A stretch of 29,041 bases of DNA, taken from assembly GCA_900552135.1 (NCBI GenBank), contig URYN01000014.1:1-29041 (forward strand). The letters are read 5' to 3'. The stretch comes from an uncultured Clostridium sp. GTDB lineage: Bacteria; Bacillota; Clostridia; TANB77; CAG-508. Of this stretch, positions 7,312-14,761 are shown piece after piece (the stretch's first letter is position 1; each line of letters opens with the position of its first letter). Made by a program: the position numbers and the translations under genes. Below the pieces are notes generated by a model. The model was not told the DNA's origin and made no database searches. It was given only the letters and a program-made list of their open reading frames with translations.

Positions 7312-7644
7312 ATGAAAAAAAGATTACTAAAATTTATATTTATAATAATATTATTATGTGTTTCACTTTTGTTTATTTTCCCTAATTTTTCTTTTGCCAG
7401 CGATCCAAAACTGATAAGCAAATTAAACTCTGCTTTTACACAAATAGAAAAATGGTTTCTAAAGCTTGCAACTCCTGCAGCAGCTGTTGCTGTGGGCACT
7501 GGTATATTTATGAAAAAGTTTAGCTTTGGCGATGAAGAGAAAATACGAACAGGAAAGAAAATAATTAGAAGTTCTTTGTTTTCCTATTCATTTATTTTAG
7601 CCATAGATCTAGTTTTATCCGCTATAAAAAGTTTAATTGGTTAG
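7312..7644 (+). CDS. VirB2/TrbC-like pilin-type membrane protein
   Basis: 110 residues from the ATG at 7312, chosen for its AAAGGA site 6 bases upstream; an in-frame TTG at 7285 lacks one. A signal-like hydrophobic helix (residues about 7-30) ends in FSFASD, a plausible signal peptidase site after Ala. Then come a short amphipathic part and two hydrophobic segments (KLATPAAAVAVGTGIFM and SSLFSYSFILAIDLVLSAI) separated by a charged loop (KKFSFGDEEKIRTGKK). This layout matches VirB2/TrbC-type components in Gram-positive conjugation clusters. It lies 30 bp after the coupling-protein gene and just before the TrbL-like gene, which supports the role. Similarity is by topology and context, not a strong motif. 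Confidence 0.68.
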   Translation: MKKRLLKFIFIIILLCVSLLFIFPNFSFASDPKLISKLNSAFTQIEKWFLKLATPAAAVAVGTGIFMKKFSFGDEEKIRTGKKIIRSSLFSYSFILAIDLVLSAIKSLIG

Positions 7645-7655
7645 GAGTGTGATTT

Positions 7656-8535
7656 ATTATTAACACTGCAGAAATAGATTATTCAAAAATAATTCTCGAG
7701 ACTATAAACAAGCTATTTTCACAGTTCTTTTCGTCTCTTGATAAGTCTCTTTACTCATTAATAGATAATAGCGTCTTTGTAAATGAAAATCTCGTATCTG
7801 ACAGGTTCTTTAAAAGCATTTTTAACCCTGTTAATGGTTTGCCCGCAATAGCCAATGCATTATTGATTGGATTTGTTATATATTATTGTGTACGTTTATC
7901 AACTTCTTATTTCTCTGGAAATAATATAGAAAAACCCTATCAATTTCTTACAAAAATAATTATAGTTACAATATGCATTAATTTTTCTTGGTTTATTTGT
8001 GAAGAGATATTAAAATTATCTCGGTTTATTAACAGACTCTCTTAAAGAGCTTGGTCAGACGATTTCAGGAAAGAATATATCTTTCAATAGTTTATTATCT
8101 CATTCCATATACTTTGATACTTCTTCAGAATCCTTTAGTGTATTGTCTTTTACTGGAATACTAAAAAGCTTCTTTTCAATAGGTCTACTCAACCTGCTTT
8201 TCTCTTATTCAGTTAGATATATCTTAATAAAACTGTTTGTCGTACTATCCCCTTTTGCCATTCTATCCATTTCAACTGTATCTACATCTTGGTTTTTTAA
8301 GACCTGGCTTCGTACCTTTATTTCACTGTTATTTGAGCAATTTTTTATAGTAATAATACTAATTCTTTTGTTTTCACTAAATACTCAACAAAACGATTTA
8401 TTCTCTCAAATTATATACATAAGTACAATTTTTATTTTAACAAAATCAAATCATTATATGAAAGAATTAATCGGCGGAGTTTCAACAGATATAAACGCAA
8501 ATATATTGAATTTAAAAGGTATGTTTAAAATTTAA
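7656..8535 (+). CDS. TrbL/VirB6-like channel protein, one +1 frameshift at CGG and probable ATT start
   Basis: A polytopic membrane protein of about 292 residues once a +1 shift is made at 8022. The zero frame (7656-8021) gives 122 residues, with a soluble N-terminal helix region and two membrane helices (LPAIANALLIGFVIYYCV; IIIVTICINFSWFIC). The +1 frame (8023-8535) gives four further hydrophobic segments and the C-terminal ELIGGVSTDINANI motif typical of the TrbL-like proteins of clostridial conjugation clusters. For the start, AGGAG (7643-7647) is followed after 8 bases by an in-frame ATT at 7656, and no ATG/GTG/TTG is available in frame near it (the TTG at 7839 would discard 61 residues). 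It forms the inner-membrane part of a type IV secretion channel, between the VirB2-like and PrgI-like genes. Confidence 0.75.
8014..8045 (+). other. +1 frameshift site TCT-CGG-T in the TrbL-like gene
   Basis: The zero frame reads TTA TCT CGG TTT and ends at TAA 8043-8045. The +1 frame is closed upstream by TAA at 8011-8013, so the shift lies in 8014-8045. The in-frame CGG is at 8022-8024; skipping the C gives GGT TTA TTA ACA and continues into the downstream half of the protein. Confidence 0.78.
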
Positions 8536-8555
8536 ATAAGAAAGGATTGATTTTT

Positions 8556-8837
8556 ATGAAATTTATATTTCCAAGAAACTTTAATTTTAAGAATAAATTT
8601 TTAGGAATAATTGAATATTCAACTCTATTTATTAATCTACTATGGGATGTTTTCATATTCTGTTTGGTTAGTTTAGTTTTACATTCTTTTACTATGAAAA
8701 TTACTATTTTCATAATTCTATGTTTTCCTCTTCTTTTATTTAGTATAGTGAATTGTAATAATGAAAACATCTTAATAATTATATCCTATTTAATTAAGTT
8801 TTTGTTTAGTCCTAAAATATATTTGTTTAATAAATAA
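8556..8837 (+). CDS. PrgI/VirB3-like small membrane protein
   Basis: 93 residues from the ATG at 8556, with an AAAGGA site 9 bases before it (a TTG at 8547 would overlap that site). The N-terminal FPRNFNFKNKFLGIIEYSTL segment, a short basic stretch before the first membrane helix, is characteristic of the PrgI family. Two closely spaced hydrophobic segments follow (about 27-48 and 52-67), then a third weaker one. PrgI/VirB3 proteins sit in the membrane next to the VirB4 ATPase. Here the expected VirB4 gene does not follow; the next gene is dnaD-like. It is 20 bp after the TrbL-like gene, in the same operon. Confidence 0.72.
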   Translation: MKFIFPRNFNFKNKFLGIIEYSTLFINLLWDVFIFCLVSLVLHSFTMKITIFIILCFPLLLFSIVNCNNENILIIISYLIKFLFSPKIYLFNK

Positions 8838-8941
8838 TTGTTTAAATTTATTGTAAAAGAACTGTTTAAATGTTATAATCTTTTTATATATAAAAAACGA
8901 CAATTTTATTAATTTTTTTACTAAAAAGAAAGGATGATTTT

Positions 8942-9937
8942 ATGAAGTTAGAACAATCAAGCAATTCATTATTATTTTCTACAACAAGTATCCCTGATGC
9001 TTTTTTTACAGAATATTTTTCTCAGGCAACTGGTGATGCTATAAAAGTTTATTTATATCTTTTCTTTTTAGCGAAATATGGAAAAGACATTAGAATAAAT
9101 GACCTTGCTAAATCCTTAAATTTGCCATTAAAAGTAATTCAAGATTCTATAAAATATTGGGAAGGTCTTGGTCTTTTAATAAAGAAGAATTCTGGATATG
9201 AATTTGCAAATATGCAAGAGCAAGAGCTATATAAATTATATAATCCAAAGGTTACTCAAAGCCCTGAAAAAATATTATCTACAGAAAAAAATCAATACCG
9301 TGCAAAGGCCATCGAGAATATTAATAATGAATTCTTCCAAGGGGTCATGTCTCCTTCATGGTATGGAGATATTGATTTATGGTTTAGCAAGTATTCTTTT
9401 GATGAAGAGGTCATGATTGCCTTGTTTAGATACTGTTTCAACCGTTCTGCTTTGCACAGAAACTACATTCAAGCAGTAGCAGAAGCTTGGTCAAAAAACA
9501 ATATAAAAACATATACAGATCTTGATAAATATTATGAAAAACAAGAAGCACTTGCAAAAATTCAAAAGGAAATTTCTAAGAAATTAGGACTAAATAGGCA
9601 ATTAACTCAATATGAAGATGCTTACATCGAAAAATGGACAAATGATTTTGGATATAATATGAATATTATTGAAATTGCTTTAAAGAAAACCACTTCAAAA
9701 GCAAATCCAAATTTTGATTATATAGATAAAATATTATCAGACTGGCATGAAAGAGGCTTAAAGACTCCTGATGCAATAAATAAGTTCTTATTATCATTAA
9801 AACAAAAAAGTAAAGATATAAAAACTATGGAGAAAAAAGCTGGTTACAATAACTATAGTCAAAGAAGCTATTCTAATTTATCAGATTTATATGCGAATAA
9901 CATTCAATCTACATCAAATGATAGCGATGCCAAATAA
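8942..9937 (+). CDS. DnaD-domain replication initiation protein
   Basis: 331 residues. The N-terminal ~80 residues form a winged-helix-like domain (DAIKVYLYLFFLAKYG, INDLAKSLNLPLKVIQDSIKYWEGLGLI-type). Two copies of the DnaD/DnaB C-terminal module follow, about 130-195 and 215-290; the second has the signature YIDKILSDWHERGL followed by KTPDAI. The tail is Ser/Asn-rich. DnaD helps load the replicative helicase during initiation and restart in Firmicutes. AAAGGA lies 5 bases before the ATG. The neighbouring DnaC-like loader 143 bp downstream completes the usual two-gene primosome unit, so I read this as chromosomal housekeeping rather than part of the conjugation cluster. Confidence 0.9.
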   Translation: MKLEQSSNSLLFSTTSIPDAFFTEYFSQATGDAIKVYLYLFFLAKYGKDIRINDLAKSLNLPLKVIQDSIKYWEGLGLLIKKNSGYEFANMQEQELYKLYNPKVTQSPEKILSTEKNQYRAKAIENINNEFFQGVMSPSWYGDIDLWFSKYSFDEEVMIALFRYCFNRSALHRNYIQAVAEAWSKNNIKTYTDLDKYYEKQEALAKIQKEISKKLGLNRQLTQYEDAYIEKWTNDFGYNMNIIEIALKKTTSKANPNFDYIDKILSDWHERGLKTPDAINKFLLSLKQKSKDIKTMEKKAGYNNYSQRSYSNLSDLYANNIQSTSNDSDAK

Positions 9938-10080
9938 ATATCAAGCTAAATAATTTTAAAAATAAATTCATTCATAATTAATAAATTTATTTATAAACGA
10001 ATAAATGAATTCATCCAAGAGTGAAAATTCTACAAATATACCAGCTATAAAAAATCAATAGAAAGGAGCTGATAAATAAT

Positions 10081-11077
10081 TTGAAAAATTCTAATTTAAA
10101 AAATCTATTATCACAATATTCAGAAAAAAGGAATTTTGAGATAGCCAGAGCTCGTGAAAAAAAGAAGGATTTATATGAGAAAAACCCACGACTTCAAGAA
10201 ATTGATGATGAGCTTAGCTCTTATGCTTTATCAACAGCAAAAGCTATATTACAAACAAACAATAAATCATTATTAGATGACTTAAATACAAAGAAAAACT
10301 CTTTATTAAAAGAAAAAGATGAAATTTACAAGTCTTTAAACATAGATTCTACATACTTTAATCCACAATTTGAGTGCAATATGTGTAAAGATACTGGATA
10401 TATTACTGAAAATTATAAAACAGAAATGTGTAATTGTTTAAAGCAAAAATTATTTGACTTGGAATATAATCAATCCAATACATTTGATATAAAAAATATA
10501 AGTTTAGACAAGTTTTCTTTAGAACAATATTCACCTGTTGCAAATTCAGAAAAATATGGCTCTAAAATTTCACCAAGACAAAATATTGAATTAATTTATA
10601 AAATTTCAACTAATTTTATAAACAACTTTGACAATGCCAAAGAGAAAAATCTTCTATTTACTGGCAATCCTGGTCTTGGAAAAACTTTTTTAAGCAGTTG
10701 TATTGCAAATGAATTATTAAAAAAGAAAAAAACTGTATTATATCAAACAGCACCCGTTATGTTAGACTCAATAATTAATTGTAGAATGCGGAAAATCAAC
10801 AAACTTTGACTTAATAAAGAATTTATATTCTGCAGACTTGCTTGTTATTGATGATTTAGGAACAGAAAGCATGAATAATTTGAAGTTTTCCGAATTATTT
10901 ACATTGTTAAACACTAGACTTTTAAATCAAAATAATAAAATTACAAAAACAATCATCTCAACTAATTTAAGTCTTGATGATTTAGCATCAAAGTATGGAG
11001 ATCGTATAATATCAAGGTTTATAGGGAATTATAATGTATGCTATTTCTTTGGAGATGATATAAGACTAAAAAGATAA
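10081..11077 (+). CDS. DnaC/DnaI-like helicase loader ATPase, one +1 frameshift at CGG
   Basis: The full product is about 331 residues when a +1 shift is made at 10789, the usual length for clostridial DnaC-like loaders. The zero frame gives 236 residues (10081-10788): a coiled N-terminal helicase-interaction region (1-90), a Cys cluster (Cys99, 102, 117, 119) likely binding zinc, and Walker A TGNPGLGKT ending at 202. It then stops at TGA 10807-10809. The +1 frame (10790-11077) supplies GKSTNFDLIKNLYSADL, Walker B LLVIDDLG, sensor-like KTIISTNLSL and the Arg finger region GDRIISRFIG. It loads DnaB helicase with the DnaD protein upstream. The start is probably TTG at 10081 with AGGAG 12 bases before it. 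As the only helicase loader seen here it should be essential, which argues against a dead gene. Confidence 0.88.
10775..10809 (+). other. +1 frameshift site ATG-CGG-A in the helicase loader gene
   Basis: The zero frame reads AGA ATG CGG AAA and ends at TGA 10807. The +1 frame is closed by TAA at 10772-10774, so the shift lies within 10775-10809. The in-frame CGG is 10789-10791; skipping the C gives GGA AAA TCA (Gly-Lys-Ser), the residues expected in this family between the Walker A and Walker B blocks. Confidence 0.82.
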
Positions 11078-11121
11078 ATAAAATTTCAGTATAGCTGATA
11101 TTTAAAATAGTAATTTAAAAG

Positions 11122-11144
11122 CATGGGAATTTCCCGTGTTTTTT
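11122..11144 (+). terminator. Rho-independent terminator after the helicase loader
   Basis: CATGGGA (11122-11128) pairs with TCCCGTG (11132-11138) across a 3-base loop and is followed by six T. Confidence 0.85.
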
Positions 11145-11150
11145 AGTAAC

Positions 11151-11179
11151 AAAAAAGCCATAGGGAATTTTCCTATGGT
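11151..11179 (-). terminator. Rho-independent terminator of the tRNA-Ser pair
   Basis: Stem CCATAGG/CCTATGG (11158-11164 and 11172-11178, extended by two weaker pairs) is followed on the minus strand by GC and six U (11151-11156). Confidence 0.82.
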
Positions 11180-11186
11180 TTAATTT

Positions 11187-11277
11187 TGGCGGAACAGAGA
11201 GGATTTGAACCTCCGCGGCCCTTACGAACCCTAGCAGTTTAGCAAACTGCCCCCTTCAGCCTCTTGGGTACTGCTCC
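11187..11277 (-). tRNA. tRNA-Ser(GCT)
   Basis: 91 nt, class II with a long variable arm, encoded CCA. Acceptor GGAGCAG pairs with CTGTTCC, discriminator G. Anticodon stem GCAGT/ACTGC closes loop TTGCTAA, anticodon GCT. Confidence 0.95.
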
Positions 11278-11298
11278 ATATATATTTTATAAAAAAAA

Positions 11299-11390
<92 letters not shown>

Positions 11391-11417
11391 ACGCGATGTC
11401 AACCTGTGACAATGTAT

Positions 11418-11447
11418 ATATTACCACAAAATTATACGAGTTGTCAA
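11418..11447 (-). promoter_or_regulatory. Sigma-A promoter of the tRNA-Ser pair
   Basis: TTGACA (11442-11447), 18-bp spacer, TAATAT (11418-11423) on the minus strand, 28 bp before tRNA-Ser(TGA). Confidence 0.75.
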
Positions 11448-11622
11448 TAACATAAGCACCTTTTTATAAAATATTTTTCTAATATTTGAAATTACAGATC
11501 AAATTTAAATTCTCTTTATTGCCTTAATTTAATTTCTATATTATTTTATATAATATATTCTATTTTATTCTCTAGTTAATACATACTATAACTTATTTTA
11601 TTAAATTGTAAAGTTTCATGAT

Positions 11623-12108
11623 TTATATCTTTTGATTTATTGCTTCTTTTAAAGCCTGAGCCTCTTCTTTTGAAAGTGCATACTTAGAATTTCCATTTAC
11701 TATTGGTTTTGCATATATGTTTGATGTATCAAGTCCATATATTCCATTTAATACGATTCCTGTATCTTTTTCATTTAATATTGCAAGGGCAAAACTCAAG
11801 TCACTTCCAGTATTCTTATATGCATTGTATCTTACAAGTCCAATTTTCTTTAGGTTATCTTTTGATTTTTCCTCAATTTTTTGACAATATTTTTCTATTT
11901 CCATGTTTTCATTTTTTATCGTTTCAACATCTATTACATACTTCTGAAGCATTTCATTTATGTTTTCACCTTTTCCAAGCTTTGTCATAAAATCAGAATA
12001 GTTCTTTCTTAGCTTTGTTAATTTCATTGAATTTAATACATATAATATTAATAACATTATATTAATTACTAATATGATTATTTCAAATACATTTAACCTA
12101 AATTCCAT
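11623..12108 (-). CDS. DUF4446 membrane-anchored protein
   Basis: 161 residues. An N-terminal membrane helix (about 8-27) is followed by a coiled-coil-like charged region (30-95, KLTKLRKNYSDFMTKLGKG to KIEEKSKDNLKKIG). A small C-terminal domain holds the family pattern IGLVRYNAYKNTGSDLSFALAILN and a GIVLNGIYG segment. This is the DUF4446 family, which in many Firmicutes follows parB as here (27 bp downstream of parB on the same strand). Function unknown; the anchor plus coiled coil suggests a role at the membrane, possibly linked to chromosome segregation. Confidence 0.88.
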   Translation of the reverse strand: MEFRLNVFEIIILVINIMLLILYVLNSMKLTKLRKNYSDFMTKLGKGENINEMLQKYVIDVETIKNENMEIEKYCQKIEEKSKDNLKKIGLVRYNAYKNTGSDLSFALAILNEKDTGIVLNGIYGLDTSNIYAKPIVNGNSKYALSKEEAQALKEAINQKI

Positions 12109-12135
12109 TCGTGTCGTCCTTTCTGTTTTGTATTG

Positions 12136-13005
12136 TTATTTAATTAATGCGAGGATTCTCTCTAAGTCATCATTATTGTTATACTCGATAACTATCTTTC
12201 CTTTTCTTTTTCCTGCTTCAATTTTTACTTTCGAGCCAAAGAAGCCCTGGAACGAATTTTCTATATCCTGATATATTGCTCTATATTGTTCTGCTTTCTT
12301 TGGATCTGTTTTTGGTAGCTTCTTTTCATTTTCAATTTTTCTTGCTATCTCATCACTTTTATCTCCAAATTTAACAATTCCCATAGCCAATTTATATTGT
12401 TTATCAGGATCTTGAACTTTCATAAGTTCTCTACATTGTCTTTCGCTAAAGTTATACTCTAAAACTAAATCTATAACTCTTGGATCAAGGTTTAATATTC
12501 TAACATTATTAGTTAGTCCACTTCTACTCATTCCAAGTTTATCAGCTAATTCTTGTTGAGTTAATCCATAATCATCTAATAATTTTCTTAAACCTCTTGC
12601 TTTTTCTATTGGATTAAGATTCTCTCTTTGAATGTTTTCAATAAGTGCTATTTCCCTGTTTTCTTGTTCAGTTTTTGTTCTTACTAAGCAAGGCATCTCT
12701 GTTAATCCCGCCTTTTTTGAGGCTCTCCATCTTCTCTCCCCTGCAACTATTTGATAATAGTCATCTTTAGGCATAACAATAATTGGTTGAATAACTCCAT
12801 ATTGTTTTATTGAGTTTGCTAATTCCTCCAATTTTTCCTCATCAAATTTCTTTCTTGGTTGATCTCTATTAGGCTCTATTTTAGTAATTTTGATAAGTTC
12901 AACTTTTTCCCCTTCAAATTCTTGCTCTTTTTCAGATAATTCTGATATTTTTGTATCACTAAATAGTGCATCTAATCCTTTTCCAAGACCTGTCATCTTT
13001 GCCAT
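12136..13005 (-). CDS. parB: Chromosome-partitioning protein ParB (Spo0J)
   Basis: 289 residues. The N terminus has GLGKGLDALFSD (the segment that stimulates ParA ATPase). The ParB/Srx CTPase domain follows (about 35-125), with PRKKFDEEKLEELANSI, the C motif GERRWRA and the ENIQREN motif. A helix-turn-helix parS-binding domain lies at about 130-220 (TQQELADKLGMSRSGLTN). The C-terminal dimerisation domain ends at 289 and includes GKRKGKIVIEYNN. It binds parS and loads SMC, and works with ParA, encoded 45 bp upstream. I found no canonical parS palindrome in the window. Confidence 0.97.
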   Translation of the reverse strand: MAKMTGLGKGLDALFSDTKISELSEKEQEFEGEKVELIKITKIEPNRDQPRKKFDEEKLEELANSIKQYGVIQPIIVMPKDDYYQIVAGERRWRASKKAGLTEMPCLVRTKTEQENREIALIENIQRENLNPIEKARGLRKLLDDYGLTQQELADKLGMSRSGLTNNVRILNLDPRVIDLVLEYNFSERQCRELMKVQDPDKQYKLAMGIVKFGDKSDEIARKIENEKKLPKTDPKKAEQYRAIYQDIENSFQGFFGSKVKIEAGKRKGKIVIEYNNNDDLERILALIK

Positions 13006-13050
13006 TATTATTCCCCCTAATCAATTTTATATTTCATTTTAAATAAAGTT

Positions 13051-13842
13051 TTATTTCATGTGCTTTGCAGCCTTTATTTCATCATCATTAATCTTTATAA
13101 ATTCCTTAGTAAATTTTTCATAACTTTTTGCGCCTTTAGAGCGTGCATCATATACAGTTATAGGCATTCCATAACTTGGAGCCTCACTTAATTTTACATT
13201 TCTTGGAATTACATTTTTATAAACTTTATCTCCAAAATATCTCTTAACTTCCTTTACAACTTGATTTGATAAATTTGTTCTTGCATCATACATAGTAAGA
13301 AGCGCACCTTCTATATGAAGGTCCTTATTCATGTGTTTCTTTACTAATTCTATAGTATTTAGAAGTTGTCCTAATCCTTCAAGTGCATAATATTCACATT
13401 GTACTGGAATAAGAACACTATCTGATGCTGTAAAAGCATTAAGTGTTACAAGTCCCAATGATGGAGGACAATCAATAATAATGTAATCATATTCATCTTT
13501 TATATTATCAATTTTCTTTTTTAGTCTGTATTCCCTCTCTTCCATTGAAACCAGCTGAACTTCAGCTCCTGCTAGATTTATATTACATGGACATAAATCT
13601 AATTTCTTTATTTGAGTTGTCTGTAATGTGTTTGCGATTTCTATTTCATCAATTAGAACATCATAAGTAGAAAATTTTTGGTCTTTATTTACTCCAAGAC
13701 CACTTGTTGCGTTTCCCTGTGGATCTGCATCTATTAGTAATACTTTTTTTCCTCTTTTAGCAAGTACTGTGCTTAAATTAATTGCTGTGGTTGTTTTACC
13801 AACTCCACCTTTCTGATTTGCAATTGAAACAACTTTTCCCAA
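13051..13842 (-). CDS. parA: Chromosome-partitioning ATPase ParA (Soj)
   Basis: 263 residues, a standard Soj length. Deviant Walker A KGGVGKTT at 11-18, IDADPQGN at about 38-45 and Walker B IIIDCPPSLG at about 121-130 identify the ParA/MinD family. The start is TTG at 13842, supported by GGAGG upstream. It is the first gene of parA-parB-DUF4446 and moves or regulates origin segregation; Soj also modulates DnaA, whose origin lies 7 kb away. Confidence 0.97.
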   Translation of the reverse strand: MGKVVSIANQKGGVGKTTTAINLSTVLAKRGKKVLLIDADPQGNATSGLGVNKDQKFSTYDVLIDEIEIANTLQTTQIKKLDLCPCNINLAGAEVQLVSMEEREYRLKKKIDNIKDEYDYIIIDCPPSLGLVTLNAFTASDSVLIPVQCEYYALEGLGQLLNTIELVKKHMNKDLHIEGALLTMYDARTNLSNQVVKEVKRYFGDKVYKNVIPRNVKLSEAPSYGMPITVYDARSKGAKSYEKFTKEFIKINDDEIKAAKHMK

Positions 13843-13973
13843 TTTTATCCCTCCAGTTTTTAGTATTTATAGGTAAATATTTATCTATAGTTAAACTTCT
13901 TTTTCTTCTATTATAAGACATATTAATAATATACGAATGTAGTCAATATGTCAATAAAATTGATTAACATTTC

Positions 13974-14012
13974 AAAAAAAAATTTCATTCTATTTTATCA
14001 AGAACGAAATTT
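13974..14012 (-). terminator. Rho-independent terminator after rsmG
   Basis: An 11-bp AT-rich stem (14002-14012 with 13980-13990, one G.U) is followed on the minus strand by a run of U (13974-13980), 12 bp after the rsmG stop. Confidence 0.75.
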
Positions 14013-14024
14013 TTATAATGTCTT

Positions 14025-14744
14025 TTATAACGGCTGTTTTGAAGGAGTTCCAGCCTTTCTTGGATATTTTTTATCAGTATTTTTTATCTTTTTTAGTATT
14101 ATTATGTTTCTTTCTATTTCACCATTTAATAATTTTAAATTTTCGGTTTCTACCAGCTGAGCTCCCAATTTTTTAGCAACATTTTCTATATCTTTTATCT
14201 CTTCCGAAACATTTGGGCCTTTCATGCAAATACACATTCCACCCACCTTAACAAATGGTAATAAATACTCTAGCAAGACATGCATTGGTGCAACAGCTCT
14301 AGATGCTGCAACATCATATTGCTCTCTGTATGCTTTATTTTGTCCGAAATCTTCTGCTCTTCCATGTAAGTTTTCTACATTATCAAGTTCTATTTTTTCT
14401 TTTACCTCATTTAAGAAATTTATTCTCTTATTAATCGAGTCCAATAATGTGAATTTTGTATTATTTTTGAATATTGCAAGCGGAATTCCCGGGAATCCAG
14501 CACCAGTGCCAACATCAATTACTTTATCATTATTTTTTATATATTTTAAAATTGTTAAAGAATCAACAAAATGCTTTGATATAATCTCACTTTCATCAGT
14601 TATTGCTGTTAAATTCATTTTCTCATTCCATTCAAGCAATATGTTCATATATTTAAATAGTTTTTCACTTTCATCTTTTGAACAAGTATTGTTGATTTCA
14701 TTTAATTTTTTTATAAATTCTTCATTAAATTCTTCAAATCTCAT
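14025..14744 (-). CDS. rsmG: 16S rRNA (guanine-527-N7) methyltransferase RsmG (GidB)
   Basis: 239 residues. The SAM-dependent Rossmann methyltransferase shows VIDVGTGAGFPGIPLAI at about 75-91 (SAM-binding motif I), LLDSINKRINFL (acidic motif II), RAEDFG, and SRAVAPMHVLLEYLLPFVKVGG. It methylates G527 of 16S rRNA. It sits 17 bp after mnmG, the conserved Firmicute order, and is the last gene before a terminator. The ATG at 14744 follows an AGGAAGAAA purine stretch. Confidence 0.96.
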   Translation of the reverse strand: MRFEEFNEEFIKKLNEINNTCSKDESEKLFKYMNILLEWNEKMNLTAITDESEIISKHFVDSLTILKYIKNNDKVIDVGTGAGFPGIPLAIFKNNTKFTLLDSINKRINFLNEVKEKIELDNVENLHGRAEDFGQNKAYREQYDVAASRAVAPMHVLLEYLLPFVKVGGMCICMKGPNVSEEIKDIENVAKKLGAQLVETENLKLLNGEIERNIIILKKIKNTDKKYPRKAGTPSKQPL

Positions 14745-14761
14745 ATTTTTCTTCCTTCTCT

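Noticed and set aside
9962..10012. Inverted repeat AATTCATT/AATGAATT between dnaD and dnaC
   Set aside because: Only about 8 perfect pairs, AT-only and without a U run; likely chance in such AT-rich DNA.
10838..11077. Separate 79-residue gene starting at a TTG
   Set aside because: It begins inside the Walker B strand, has no ribosome-binding site, and is the +1 continuation of the helicase loader.
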